Assembly (NCBI GenBank): GCA_963808725.1
Contig: CAWEGO010000002.1
Coordinates: forward strand, 1,116,001-1,180,000
From: JAHFUA01 sp963808725
GTDB taxonomy: Bacteria > Acidobacteriota > Terriglobia > Terriglobales > Acidobacteriaceae
Direction: 5' to 3'
DNA length: 64,000 nucleotides
Positions 49,687-58,774 of the stretch are shown here, piece by piece. Under the pieces are notes generated by a model. It was given only the letters and a program-made list of their open reading frames with translations, was not told the origin of the DNA and searched no databases. Within the stretch, counting starts at the first letter, position 1. Each line of letters begins with the position of its first letter. Made by a program: the position numbers and the translations under genes.

Positions 49687-49700
49687 GTGACGACCGTCAC
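49687..49700. promoter_or_regulatory. Crp/Fnr-type operator upstream of resB-ccsA
   Basis: GTGACGACCGTCAC, a perfect GTGAC/GTCAC palindrome with a 4-base core, in the gap between resB (start 49597) and the divergent PilZ gene (start 49888). It could serve either gene. The site fits oxygen- or redox-linked control of cytochrome c maturation. Confidence 0.68.
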
Positions 49701-49887
49701 TCTAGGGTGTGTCATATCGCACAGCTCTGGGCATTAGCCCCCGGCCGCGATCCCGTGCCTGCGGAGCGGTGGATTCCAGAAAATGCTCATCTGGTCCTTC
49801 GAGAATCCCGCGCCCTAGCCGGCCTATGACGTTCGTAACTTGGGGCCGCAGTTCGACGGGAATACATTGTTGGCAAGAGGGGCGCAG

Positions 49888-50613
49888 ATGGGACAGCGTA
49901 CACAACCACGGGCCCAACGCGTGCTAACCGTGCGCGTGCTGGGCATGGACGCCAACGGCCGTCCGATTCTTCAAACGGCCTGGACGGTGAACATCAGCCG
50001 CAGCGGTCTGGTGATCGAAGGGCTTCGTTCCAGTGTAAACATCGGTGAGGTGGTGTCCTTGCAGTTCAAGGACCGGAAAGTCCGTTACCGGGTGGTTTGG
50101 ACGGGAGAAACCGGGAGCGAGCAGGCCGGCCAACTCGGGCTGGAGCAAATCAACCCTCAGGATGATCTGTGGCAACTGGATTTGCCGCCGGAGACGGAGA
50201 GCGACCCGCAGGAGCGTGGCGCGGAACGCAGGCAGCAGCGCCGCTTCGAAGCTTCCTTGCCGGTGGAGGTGAGGCCCGCGCAGGGTTCGCCGATCCGGGC
50301 CGAAATATCCGACATCAGCCTTAGCGGATGCTACGTCAACACCCTGTTCCCGGCCGCGGTCGACTCGTTCGTGCACATTGTGTTCTGGGTCGGAGATCAG
50401 AAGCTATCCGTAAAAGGCCAGGTGCGGAGCTGCGTTCTTGGTGTCGGTTGCGGCATCGAATTCATTGATGTGTCGGCGGAAGCAAAAAGACTGCTGGCCG
50501 AGTACTTCGAAAGCGGCTGCCGGCCGGCATCTGATCGGCGAGAAGTTCCCAATGGCATGGCCACAGAAGCCGAGATCACTGTAGCTCCAAATCCTCCGCG
50601 CACCCCTCGCTAG
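49888..50613 (+). CDS. tandem PilZ-domain protein
   Basis: 241 residues from the ATG at 49888 with GAGGGG upstream. Two PilZ-type domains: residues about 9-105 (TVNISRSGLVIEG) and about 120-225 (RRQQRRFEASLPVEV...EISDISLSGCYVNT), each with the D/NxSxxG element. The second has a good RxxxR-like start and could bind cyclic-di-GMP; the first is degenerate. Function unknown, no partner adjacent. Confidence 0.82.
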   Translation: MGQRTQPRAQRVLTVRVLGMDANGRPILQTAWTVNISRSGLVIEGLRSSVNIGEVVSLQFKDRKVRYRVVWTGETGSEQAGQLGLEQINPQDDLWQLDLPPETESDPQERGAERRQQRRFEASLPVEVRPAQGSPIRAEISDISLSGCYVNTLFPAAVDSFVHIVFWVGDQKLSVKGQVRSCVLGVGCGIEFIDVSAEAKRLLAEYFESGCRPASDRREVPNGMATEAEITVAPNPPRTPR

Positions 50614-50887
50614 ACCGGTCTCGCAATTGTTATAGCCCGGGAACCCTTGGTTGGCGCCAGGGATGGTTAATGATCCGTGTTTTGCTCCTGGCTCACATCA
50701 CGGTATCTTGCTCATCCGTCTCCGTTCCCCAAGCCGCCGCAACTTGATCGAGCGTATCGGGGAGTTGTTTCAGCAGGAAAAAGTGAGCGATTGGGTTGGG
50801 TGCTTTGTGGTTGCTACGGAACGAAAGATTCGAGTGCGAAAACCGGAGTCAAACAGAATTAAATGACTCGCCCAGGAAGCTTCTTGG

Positions 50888-52237
50888 CTACAACTCTCTG
50901 CCGTTCCGCGAATACCGCCTCACCAGCTCCGCGGGGATGAGATTCCGTTTTGCGATGCTCGCGAACAGCCGGCCGCTTTCGCGCATGGTGCGCTGCTGGG
51001 TCGCGGGATCGAGTTCCACCAGCCCGAAGCGCAGCCGCCAGCCGTCATTCCATTCGAAATTGTCGGTCAGTGTCCAGTGGAAGTAGCCGCGGATGTCGAT
51101 GCCGTCAGTCAACGCTGCGTGCAGCTCGTTGAGCGCGTTCACCAGCAGCCACGGACGGATGCGGTCCTGCGCATCGGGTACGCCGTTTTCCAGGATGTAG
51201 ATCGGCTTCCCCAGGCGCGCGGCATACTCGGCCGCAACCTTCAGCGCTCCGGGATAAGCCTCGGCCAGCGGCCCCTCCGTGCCCGAATCGCCCTGCGGGA
51301 CGCCTTCCGGGACGAGGATGTTGCCGAAGAGCTGCGAGGGCTTGCGCGGGTCGAAGCACACGTACAGGCGTCCGTACACGTTGAGGCCAAAAAAATCGCA
51401 CGTCCCGCGCACCTCGCTCAGATCGCCGGCAACCATGCCGAAGCCCAGCGGCAATCTGCCCTCCGCGATCACGCGTACGAAACTGTCGTTGAACAAGGAA
51501 TGGTGAAGCGCGGCGATCCAGCGGTCGAACGGCAAGCCCGGACGTAGAGGCTCGAACATCACGTAGTTGTGCGCCCAGCCCACGTTGCCGTGCGGCTGCA
51601 GATCGTGGATGGCCCGATATGCCCGGCCGTGTGCGCGGAGAATTCCCGCCAGCACCTTGAACGTGGTGAACAGCTCTCCGCGGCGGCCCGGCGGGAACAG
51701 CCCGACGGCGTATCCCATGGCGCAGTACACGTTGGGCTCGTTGAACGTAACCCAGTCCTGGCAGAGGTCGCCGAGAGTGCTCACCACCCGGCGCGTAAAT
51801 CGTTCAAACAGCGCGGGGGCCTCAGCGGCGAGGAATCCTCCGAGGCCTTCAAACCAGAGCGGATGGGTGAAGTGGTGCAGGCTGACCACCGGACGGATGC
51901 CGCGCCGGTGCAGTCCGCCCAGAATCTCGCGGTAACGCTCCAGCGCCGGCTGGTCCCAAACCCCCGGCTGGGGCTCGATGCGGCTCCACTCCACCGATAT
52001 CCGCAAGGCATTGACGCCCATTTCCTGCGCCAGGTCGAAGTCGCGTTCCGTGTCGGTCCACCAGTCACAGGCGCGCCCGCAGCGGTCGCCGGACTTGATC
52101 CTGCCGGACGCTTCCCATGCCGACCACTGATTGTTGAGGTTGCCGCCCTCCACCTGGTGGGCCGAGGTCGAAATGCCCCAGAGGAAACCGTTGGGAAAAA
52201 TGAGGTCGCGACCGCCATCTGCATTGGGCATGGTCAC
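50888..52237 (-). CDS. glycoside hydrolase family 1 (beta-glucosidase-type)
   Basis: 449 residues. N-terminal FPNGFLWGISTSAHQVEGGN and WEASGRIKSGDRCGRACDWW, acid/base Glu in WVTFNEPNVYCAMGYAVG, nucleophile Glu in YILENGVPD. Normal length for GH1. No signal peptide is apparent, so it probably works in the cytosol on imported disaccharides or glycosides. It is divergent from the PhoB-like regulator. Confidence 0.93.
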   Translation of the reverse strand: MTMPNADGGRDLIFPNGFLWGISTSAHQVEGGNLNNQWSAWEASGRIKSGDRCGRACDWWTDTERDFDLAQEMGVNALRISVEWSRIEPQPGVWDQPALERYREILGGLHRRGIRPVVSLHHFTHPLWFEGLGGFLAAEAPALFERFTRRVVSTLGDLCQDWVTFNEPNVYCAMGYAVGLFPPGRRGELFTTFKVLAGILRAHGRAYRAIHDLQPHGNVGWAHNYVMFEPLRPGLPFDRWIAALHHSLFNDSFVRVIAEGRLPLGFGMVAGDLSEVRGTCDFFGLNVYGRLYVCFDPRKPSQLFGNILVPEGVPQGDSGTEGPLAEAYPGALKVAAEYAARLGKPIYILENGVPDAQDRIRPWLLVNALNELHAALTDGIDIRGYFHWTLTDNFEWNDGWRLRFGLVELDPATQQRTMRESGRLFASIAKRNLIPAELVRRYSRNGREL

Positions 52238-52320
52238 TTGGGAGTTTACCGTGTACCCGGCAATTCGCTTGGCCAGGTGTACCGCGGGAAGCAGCCGCGC
52301 GGCGGTATTTTCACCCCACG

Positions 52321-52348
52321 TTCACATCTCCGTAACACGCCTGCAACA
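52321..52348 (+). promoter_or_regulatory. Pho-box-like direct repeats
   Basis: TTCACA at 52321, GTAACA at 52332 and GCAACA at 52343: three related hexamers with exactly 11-base spacing, the periodicity of PhoB operators. They lie 61-88 bases upstream of the PhoB-like gene, suggesting autoregulation. The hexamers resemble but do not equal the enterobacterial consensus. Confidence 0.5.
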
Positions 52349-52408
52349 ATCCCCGCCTATCGTGGGCTGTAAGTCAGGCGGTCGCAGTCCAAGCCACCGC
52401 TCCCTGCG

Positions 52409-53101
52409 ATGAAGCCGAATGTGTTGCTGGTCGAGGACGAATCCGACATTGCGCTTCTCATCCGTCACCATTTGGAAGCCGCGGGTTTCGCCGTATCCAC
52501 CTTTCCCAGCGCTGCGGGGGTGGCGCAGGCGGCCGAACAGGTGCGCCCCAGTCTTTTTCTGATCGACATTATGCTGCCGGGCAGCAGCGGGCTGGACCTT
52601 TGCCGCCACCTGCGCAAGACGCCGGGACTCTCCAAGATCCCGATCATCTTTGTGACCGCCCGCACGGGAGAGCCGGACCGGGTCGCCGGCCTCGAACTCG
52701 GCGCCGACGATTACATTACCAAGCCCTTCAGCCCGCGGGAAATGGTGGCCCGGATCAAAGCTGTCCTGCGGCGCTACGACCGTCCGGCGCCGCCGACGCG
52801 AATCGCAGTCGGTCCTATCGAACTGGATACCAACGCCATGAGCCTGACGGTCTCGGGGGCGCTGGTGCCGACTACTTTGACCGAGTTCCGGCTGCTGGAG
52901 CACCTGATGCGGCACGCCGGCCAGGTCTTTACCCGCGACCAGCTTCTGGACGCCGTCTGGCAGGAATCGCGGTATGTGACCGACCGCTCGGTGGATGTTT
53001 ACGTCCGCCGCCTGCGCGGCAAGATCGAGGAAGACCCGGAAAATCCCCGCTTCCTGCGCACGGTCCGCGGCGCAGGGTATCGCTTCGACGCGGTTCAGTG
53101 A
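52409..53101 (+). CDS. PhoB-like OmpR-family response regulator
   Basis: 230 residues: receiver (LLVEDESDIALLI, phospho-acceptor in LFLIDIMLPGSSG) and winged-helix Trans_reg_C (LTEFRLLEHLMRHAGQVFTRDQLLDAVW...VDVYVRRLRGKIE). The receiver and effector features are PhoB-like and the gene is convergent with phoU, 21 bases away. No PhoR-type kinase is in the window. Confidence 0.9.
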   Translation: MKPNVLLVEDESDIALLIRHHLEAAGFAVSTFPSAAGVAQAAEQVRPSLFLIDIMLPGSSGLDLCRHLRKTPGLSKIPIIFVTARTGEPDRVAGLELGADDYITKPFSPREMVARIKAVLRRYDRPAPPTRIAVGPIELDTNAMSLTVSGALVPTTLTEFRLLEHLMRHAGQVFTRDQLLDAVWQESRYVTDRSVDVYVRRLRGKIEEDPENPRFLRTVRGAGYRFDAVQ

Positions 53102-53122
53102 TCGCCGGAGAACGGCAACCAC

Positions 53123-53779
53123 TCAGCTCTCCAGCATCTTCTTCCTGGTATGACGGATGCTGCGGTGCTCGATCAGATAAACTAGCTCTTCTGCCAGGTT
53201 GGTGGCATGATCTCCCGCCCGCTCGATCGATTGCACCATCATGAGCGTCTCCACCACGCCTTCCACCTGGTTGCGAGACTTTCCCAGCAGGTTGCGATGA
53301 AAAGCTTCGGTGCGCATGCGATCCAGGTTGGCATCGAGCCGGAGCACCGATTGCGCCAGTTCCGCGTCGCGGCCGACAAATCCACCGTGCACCTGCTCGA
53401 GCATGGTGACCAGCGTGGAGACCATGTCCTGCATGGTCTTGCGGTCGGCGGCCGAGGGGCGGCTGGAGGGCAGGCTCAAGCGTTGCCCCACCCACTCCAG
53501 CAGGTCGCTGATGCGTTCCAGGTTGCCGATGAAGGAGCTGCAAACCAGCAGCTCGCGGGCCTTGTCTTCGCTGACCCGGGTGATAGCTCGCGGCAGCTTC
53601 TGGTGAGCCGCCCGCTCCAGCTCGTCGAGTTCGCGCTCGCATTGGCGGAGCGCGAGCGTCGCCAGGCGCGAGGAACCGCCCAGCAGTTCCTGCAGGTTGG
53701 TGGCGGCGTCTTTGGCCACCAGGCAGGCATGCGCGGCCATCTCCACCAGCTCGTCGCCGGAGCCGTTACGTCGCTTCAC
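53123..53779 (-). CDS. phoU: PhoU-like phosphate-signalling regulator
   Basis: 218 residues, all helical, with repeated PhoU patterns (NLERISDLLEWVGQ; SIERAGDHATNLAEELVYLI with the ERIxDxxxNIAE-type metal site). It would repress phosphate signalling by linking the kinase with the Pst transporter. Its start overlaps the DUF2252 stop by 4 bases, so it belongs to the mazE-mazF-DUF2252-phoU unit. Confidence 0.88.
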   Translation of the reverse strand: MKRRNGSGDELVEMAAHACLVAKDAATNLQELLGGSSRLATLALRQCERELDELERAAHQKLPRAITRVSEDKARELLVCSSFIGNLERISDLLEWVGQRLSLPSSRPSAADRKTMQDMVSTLVTMLEQVHGGFVGRDAELAQSVLRLDANLDRMRTEAFHRNLLGKSRNQVEGVVETLMMVQSIERAGDHATNLAEELVYLIEHRSIRHTRKKMLES

Positions 53780-55188
53780 ACTTTGGCTGATGGGGAACTC
53801 CTTCCCGCCGCTTGAGGGCTGCCCGCCGTCTGAATCTTCCCGGACTTGACGGCCGCAACGAACTTCTCATGGTCGCGGGCCGTCTGATCGGCATAGGCCA
53901 CGGCGAACGCCGCGATGGCCGTATCGAACTTGGGGCTCGCTCCCAGGTACCCGGCCAGGGCGCACGGGTCGCCGGAGCGAGCGTGGCCTTTGGCCAGCAC
54001 TTCACCGCAGACGAGAGCGTATTGGATCAAACCATCGCCCGCCAGGTCCTCGGTCTCGATGCTTGCCTTGTGGTCAGAGAGTTGCCGTACCAGGTAGTCG
54101 CGGCCCTGCATCGAAGTCCAGCCTAGCAGAAAGTCCGATTGCGCTTGCATCGCACGCTGGCCTTCCACCACGCGGCGTCCTTCATGCTCCCCCACCCCAT
54201 CACGCGAAAACCGCGCGTGCCGGGGACCCCGCGCCGGCCGGAGATCGGGAAGGTAGCGGGCATAGCAGGAGGGCGGCTCTTCCTTCACTTGCAGGAACAG
54301 CGCATCCAGCTTGCCGTTGCCCTGCATGAACACCACATAGTCGCGCAGGCCCACGCTGCCGGTTCCTACCACCTTGAACGCCACATCGAGGGGATGGTAC
54401 TGGTCGAAGAAGTGTTGCCGCTCGGGCGCCAGCGTTTGCCGGTAGGACTTCAGAGCCGCCAGCACCCGGGAGGCGGTCGCCTTATCAACCCGCGTCAGCA
54501 GCGGCGGCTCTGACTTGAAGCGTCGCGAGCCTCCCACAGCGACCGTCAGCCGTTCCAGGTTGTGCCGCGGCGTCGAGCGCTCGGCTTTGCGCAGAACACT
54601 GCGCAGCGGCGCGAAATGAAGATGGCGGTGCACACGGTAGCGGGCGAGGTCGAGGACCGTCATGCGCGAGAACCCGAACATCGCCTCCCGGTAGGCGCGC
54701 ACGAAAACACGCACTGCGTCTTTACACTGCTTGTCGGTGTCGTGCGCCTCACGGCCGGCGAGCACCAGGCTGGTGGCGAGCCGCTTCACGTCCCATTCGA
54801 AGGGGCCGCGCACGGTTTCGTCGAAATCATTGATATCGAAGATGAGGCGGCCATCCGGCGCGCTGAACGATCCCAGGTTCCGCACGTGCGCATCGCCGCA
54901 GATCTGGACGGTGAGCCCGCATCGCGGCTGCGACGCCAGGTCGGCGGCCATCACCGGGGCCGCGCCGCGGAAGAAGCTGAACGGCGACGCGGCCATCCGC
55001 TGGTATTTAATGCGGAGCAGTTGCGGGATGCGGCCGCGATTGGCAGCGGCGATCAAAGCCAAAGGATCCGGGCGGTCGGACGGGGACTTGCACCGCGCTT
55101 GCTCGACCCGGCTGCACGCCTTGCGCAGGCGCCGGCCGTGGTCGCGGCGCTCCCCGGGTTCAAGCCGTTTTACGTTGTCTGCCATCAT
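53776..55188 (-). CDS. DUF2252 family protein
   Basis: 470 residues. It has the family core FFRGAAPVMAADLA, ICGDAHVRNLGSF and IFDINDFDETVRGPFEWDVKRLATSL, which resembles the catalytic and metal-binding loops of kinase-fold phosphotransferases (the HGDxHxxN / DFD type). Function unknown. Coupled by 4-base overlaps to mazF upstream and phoU downstream. Confidence 0.88.
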   Translation of the reverse strand: MMADNVKRLEPGERRDHGRRLRKACSRVEQARCKSPSDRPDPLALIAAANRGRIPQLLRIKYQRMAASPFSFFRGAAPVMAADLASQPRCGLTVQICGDAHVRNLGSFSAPDGRLIFDINDFDETVRGPFEWDVKRLATSLVLAGREAHDTDKQCKDAVRVFVRAYREAMFGFSRMTVLDLARYRVHRHLHFAPLRSVLRKAERSTPRHNLERLTVAVGGSRRFKSEPPLLTRVDKATASRVLAALKSYRQTLAPERQHFFDQYHPLDVAFKVVGTGSVGLRDYVVFMQGNGKLDALFLQVKEEPPSCYARYLPDLRPARGPRHARFSRDGVGEHEGRRVVEGQRAMQAQSDFLLGWTSMQGRDYLVRQLSDHKASIETEDLAGDGLIQYALVCGEVLAKGHARSGDPCALAGYLGASPKFDTAIAAFAVAYADQTARDHEKFVAAVKSGKIQTAGSPQAAGRSSPSAKV

Positions 55189-55526
55189 GTTCGGCTGAAT
55201 ATTTCGAGGAGCGTGGCGGAGGCTGCTTGGGCGGTTCCCGCCGAGACCGTTCCCAGCTTCCGCACCAGACGCTGCCGGTCGACGGCGCGGAGTTGGTCTA
55301 GAACCACCTGTCCGCGTTTTCCCTGGAAGCGTACCTGTACCCTCGTAGGGTAGGGCCGCGTGACCGTGGTCATGGGAGCGACTATGATGGTCCGCAAGTG
55401 CTGATTCATCTCATCGGGGGAGACCACCAGGCACGGGCGAGTCTTGTGCATCTCCGCCCCCTGGGTCGGATCCAGGCTGACCAGCCATATCTCATCCCGC
55501 CGCGGCGTCCGGCTTACCACCGCCAT
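55185..55526 (-). CDS. mazF: MazF/PemK-family toxin (endoribonuclease)
   Basis: 113 residues: RRDEIWLVSLDPTQGAEMHKTRPCLVVSPDE, then IIVAPMTT and GQVVLDQLRAVDRQRLV, all standard MazF strands and active-site positions. mRNA interferase by family. Its start lies 13 bases inside the antitoxin end and its stop overlaps DUF2252 by 4 bases. Confidence 0.92.
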   Translation of the reverse strand: MAVVSRTPRRDEIWLVSLDPTQGAEMHKTRPCLVVSPDEMNQHLRTIIVAPMTTVTRPYPTRVQVRFQGKRGQVVLDQLRAVDRQRLVRKLGTVSAGTAQAASATLLEIFSRT

Positions 55527-55765
55527 TCCTTGCGATCGAACTCATTGGGTCCCGCGGTCTCCAGCAGGAGTTCGTCGTGTGCGGCCAGGCCCGCGGCGCG
55601 GAACGCTTCTTCCCAGCCCTGGCGCGGCTGGCGTTCCCGCGAAATGACCACACGATCGTTTTCGACCCGCAGCTCAACCCTGTCCCCCAACCCGCACTGC
55701 GCGATCAGGGGCTTGGGAATGCGGATGCCGCGGGAATTGCCGATGCGAACCAGTTCGGTTCTCAT
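55514..55765 (-). CDS. mazE: MazE-like AbrB-type antitoxin
   Basis: 83 residues: VRIGNSRGIRIPKPLIAQCGLGDRVELRVENDRVVI is the SpoVT/AbrB swapped-hairpin DNA-binding fold; the C-terminal part (ERQPRQGWEEAFRA) is the toxin-binding tail. First gene of the mazE-mazF-DUF2252-phoU unit and presumably autoregulating. Confidence 0.9.
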   Translation of the reverse strand: MRTELVRIGNSRGIRIPKPLIAQCGLGDRVELRVENDRVVISRERQPRQGWEEAFRAAGLAAHDELLLETAGPNEFDRKEWRW

Positions 55766-55837
55766 GCCTCGCTCCGTAATTACATTGTAATCACCGAGTG
55801 TTCGTGCCGCAAGCCTTCGTGCTACATTTCAGTATTC

Positions 55838-56983
55838 ATGACCCGGCACATCTTCGCGTTCATTCTCCTGGCCGGCGCCGCCGCCGGCCAAAATCAGGCG
55901 CAAGCTTCCCGCGCCGCCAACGCGCACACCTTCGACGCGGCCGCGGCGCAGCGCTTCGCCAGCCTGGCGCTGGCCTGCGTGCACAAGGAGTATCCCAACA
56001 AGATCTCGCACTCCATGCTGAGCGACGCCGACGTGGCGCCGCCGCGCAAGCTCACGCCCGCCTTCTATGGCTGCTACGACTGGCACTCCTCCGTCCACGG
56101 ACACTGGCTGCTGGTCCGCCTGCTGCGCACCTATCCCGACGCACCGTTTGCGGCCGCGGCCCGTAGCGCCCTTGAGCAAAGCTTGACTTCCGCCAACCTC
56201 GCGCAAGAAGCTGCCTACCTGAACGCCGAAGGCCGCGCCAGCTTCGAGCGGCCCTACGGACTGGCGTGGCTGCTCCAGCTCGGGCAAGAACTGCGGGAGT
56301 GGGAGAAGTCGAGCCTCGCTAACGACGATTCTTCGCCTGATCCGCTGCCGGAGCAGCTCGCCGCCAACCTGCGCCCGCTGGAGCAGGCCGCCGCCGGGCG
56401 TCTCAAGACTTGGCTGCCGAAGCTGTCCTACCCGGTACGCTCCGGCGAGCACAGCCAGACCGCATTCGCCATGGGGCTGATGATCGACTACGCGCGCTCG
56501 ACCGACGACCGCGCCTTCCTCGACTTGCTTCTGCGCAAAGCCCGCGACTACTACCAGAAGGACGAGAACTGTCCGCTTGCCTACGAGCCTTCCGGCGAGG
56601 ATTTCCTTTCGCCGTGTCTGGCGGAGGCCGACGTGATGCGGCGTGTCTTGACGCCTGAGGATTTGGCCGGATGGCTGCGCGGGTTCATGCCGCAGCTTCC
56701 CACCGACGGCGCCGGCCCGTGGCTGGAGCCGGCCGTGGTCACCGATCCCAGCGATCCCAGGCTGGCGCACCTGGACGGCTTGAATCTCAGCCGCGCCTGG
56801 ATGCTGGAGGGCATCGCCTCGGGACTGCCTGCGGGCGATCCGCGCCTGCCGGCCTTGCGCGCTTCCGCCGCCGCCCATCGCGAAGCCGGCCTCGCCTCCG
56901 TGACCGGCGCTCACTACGAGGGCGGACACTGGCTGGGCAGCTTCGCCGTCTATCTCACCACCGGGCGCGGCCTGAACCGCTGA
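55838..56983 (+). CDS. secreted DUF2891 protein
   Basis: 381 residues from the ATG at 55838. Signal peptide (FAFILLAGAAAGQ), then DUF2891 pattern: ACVHKEYPNKISHSM, FYGCYDWHSSVHGHWLLVRLLR, RPYGLAWLLQL, GEHSQTAFAMGLMIDYAR. Its helical repeats suggest an alpha/alpha-barrel carbohydrate-active fold, but the activity is unknown. The end is 1 base from the convergent cupin. Confidence 0.87.
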   Translation: MTRHIFAFILLAGAAAGQNQAQASRAANAHTFDAAAAQRFASLALACVHKEYPNKISHSMLSDADVAPPRKLTPAFYGCYDWHSSVHGHWLLVRLLRTYPDAPFAAAARSALEQSLTSANLAQEAAYLNAEGRASFERPYGLAWLLQLGQELREWEKSSLANDDSSPDPLPEQLAANLRPLEQAAAGRLKTWLPKLSYPVRSGEHSQTAFAMGLMIDYARSTDDRAFLDLLLRKARDYYQKDENCPLAYEPSGEDFLSPCLAEADVMRRVLTPEDLAGWLRGFMPQLPTDGAGPWLEPAVVTDPSDPRLAHLDGLNLSRAWMLEGIASGLPAGDPRLPALRASAAAHREAGLASVTGAHYEGGHWLGSFAVYLTTGRGLNR

Positions 56984-56984
56984 A

Positions 56985-57350
56985 CTACACGCGTTCGAGC
57001 TGCTCCAGCGTGCGCTGGTTGCGCACGTTGCCGGTGTTGAGCGTGCTGCGGGGCTCGAACAGCATCACGTAAACCTCTTCCTCGGCCACCGGCATGTGTT
57101 CCACACCGCGCGGCACGATGCAGAACTCGCCCGGGCCCATCCACAGGTCGCCGTCGCGGAGGCGTATGCACAGGCGGCCTTTCACCACCAGGAACATCTC
57201 GTCCTCGGCTTCGTGGTGGTGCCAGACGAACTCGCCCTTGAACTTCACCAGCTTCACGTAGCTGTCGTTCACTTCGCCGACGATCTTCGGGCTCCAGTGC
57301 TCGGTGAAGTGAGAGAACTTCTCTGCGAGGTTGATCGTTTCAGGTTTCAT
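56985..57350 (-). CDS. small cupin-domain protein
   Basis: 121 residues from the ATG at 57350 (MKPETINLAEKF). One cupin: FVWHHHEAEDEMFLVVKGRL (HxH..E metal motif) and PGEFCIVPRGVEHMP. Function unknown; a metal-dependent isomerase or sensor is possible. The longer start at 57407 is less likely. Confidence 0.88.
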   Translation of the reverse strand: MKPETINLAEKFSHFTEHWSPKIVGEVNDSYVKLVKFKGEFVWHHHEAEDEMFLVVKGRLCIRLRDGDLWMGPGEFCIVPRGVEHMPVAEEEVYVMLFEPRSTLNTGNVRNQRTLEQLERV

Positions 57351-57400
57351 GCTGTCATACACTCCAGAGTCGAGGTCGGGAAGCATAGGAAAACTCACGT

Positions 57401-57472
57401 CCACCACCGAGACACGGAGGCACGGAGCCGCACAAATCGGTTCTCGGCGGCCTCGGCGTCTCGGCGGTGAAA
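57401..57472. repeat. inverted-repeat element
   Basis: CACCGAGACACGGAGGCACGG at one end and CTCGGCGTCTCGGCGGTG at the other are largely complementary. This CACCGAGAC...GTCTCGGnGGTG form is a known type of short intergenic repeat in GC-rich bacteria. It fills the gap between the cupin and the aldo/keto reductase. Confidence 0.55.
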
Positions 57473-57479
57473 ATTGTCT

Positions 57480-58550
57480 TCAATCCGCCGCGGGCTTCTT
57501 TTCTTCCGGCGCGGGTGCCAGACCCAGCGCCTGCGCCGAGAGCTGGTCGGCCGTCCTTGTGTGGAACCAGTTCGGATAGAGCAGCGGAGGCGCGGTCAGC
57601 ACGTCGAGTCCGGCGATTTCCGACGGCGTCAGCTCCACCTCCACCGCGCCCAGGTTGTCCTCGAGCTGCGACATTTTGCTCGCGCCCAGCAGGATGGTCG
57701 AGACGAACGGCTTGGCCAGCAACCACGCCAGCGCCACCTGCGCCACCGTCGCCCGGCGATGATCGGCGACCAAGCCCATGCGCTCGATGACATCCCACGC
57801 CCGCGTGCGGTCAAGCGGCAGGAAATCGCCGTAAGCGAGGCGTCCGCTGCCGCCGCCGGTGGGATCCTGGCGCGTGTAGCGGCCGCTCAGGAAGCCGCCG
57901 GCCAGCGGGCTCCAGACCACGATGCCGATACCCGCATCCGCGCAGAACGGCGCGATCTCATACTCGATGTCGCGCCCCACCAGCGAGTAGTACATCTGCG
58001 CCGCCACGAAGCGCGCGTAATTGTGCCGCCCCTGTATGCCCACAGCTTTGGCCGACTGCCACGCCGAAAAATTTGAGCAGCCGACGTAGCGGACGAGCCC
58101 GCGCTGCACCAGGTTGTCGAGCGCCCGCACCGTCTCTTCGAGCGGCGTGTAGGGGTCGAGGCGGTGGATCGAGAGCAGATCGATGTAGTCGGTGCCCAGG
58201 CGCTTGAGCGACGCCTCGGCGGCCGAGATCACGTATCCGTAGGACGCGCCGGCGCGGATGATGGCCGGGCCCGAGCGGAAGCCGATCTTGGTGGAGATGA
58301 TGACGTCCGCGCGCCGCGGCTTCAGCGCCTTGCCCAGGATCTGCTCCGACTGTCCGTTGGCGTAGGCGTCGGCGGTGTCGAAGAAATTGATGCCGGCATC
58401 GAGCGAGCGTCCGACCAGCGCGTCGGCCGTCTTCTCGGGCGTGTTGAAGACGTGCGCCATCGGACTCTCCGGCGCCGACCCGAAGGTCATCGCCCCAAAC
58501 GCCAGCCGCGAAATGATGAGTCCGGTGTTGCCCAGGCGGGTGTATTGCAT
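57480..58550 (-). CDS. aldo/keto reductase
   Basis: 356 residues. Start MQYTRLGNTGLIISRLAFGAM, catalytic Asp/Tyr region GINFFDTADAYANGQSEQIL, Lys in IISTKIGF, IDLLSIHRLDP, then the NADPH-binding LAWLLAKPFVSTILLGASKMSQLEDNL. (beta/alpha)8 NADPH-dependent oxidoreductase; substrate unknown. Confidence 0.93.
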   Translation of the reverse strand: MQYTRLGNTGLIISRLAFGAMTFGSAPESPMAHVFNTPEKTADALVGRSLDAGINFFDTADAYANGQSEQILGKALKPRRADVIISTKIGFRSGPAIIRAGASYGYVISAAEASLKRLGTDYIDLLSIHRLDPYTPLEETVRALDNLVQRGLVRYVGCSNFSAWQSAKAVGIQGRHNYARFVAAQMYYSLVGRDIEYEIAPFCADAGIGIVVWSPLAGGFLSGRYTRQDPTGGGSGRLAYGDFLPLDRTRAWDVIERMGLVADHRRATVAQVALAWLLAKPFVSTILLGASKMSQLEDNLGAVEVELTPSEIAGLDVLTAPPLLYPNWFHTRTADQLSAQALGLAPAPEEKKPAAD

Positions 58551-58774
58551 GGAGGGCCTCCCGGTGTGATGGACGGCAGGCGCTGGGGAGGGGATTCTTT
58601 AAAAACTGAAAACCGCAGTGGGCGGCGGAGGAATAATTCCGCTCTCCTGTGCCGTTCTGCCCCTGGCACCCTCCCTCCACCGTGTTCCAAAATCAGAACA
58701 AACGAACGAAATCAGGATATTGTGGGTTGAATTTTGAGATCCTACAGCAACTCATATGACTGAGGGAGAAGCGT

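Noticed and set aside
50651..50866. 71-codon ORF between PilZ and the GH1 gene
   Set aside because: Competing frames, no ribosome site and no recognisable features; the gap from 50614 to 50887 holds nothing clear.
58551..58774. Possible RNA partner (AvcI-like) of the deaminase
   Set aside because: The region is AT-richer than its neighbours but I cannot recognise any fold or motif; a covariance search would be needed.
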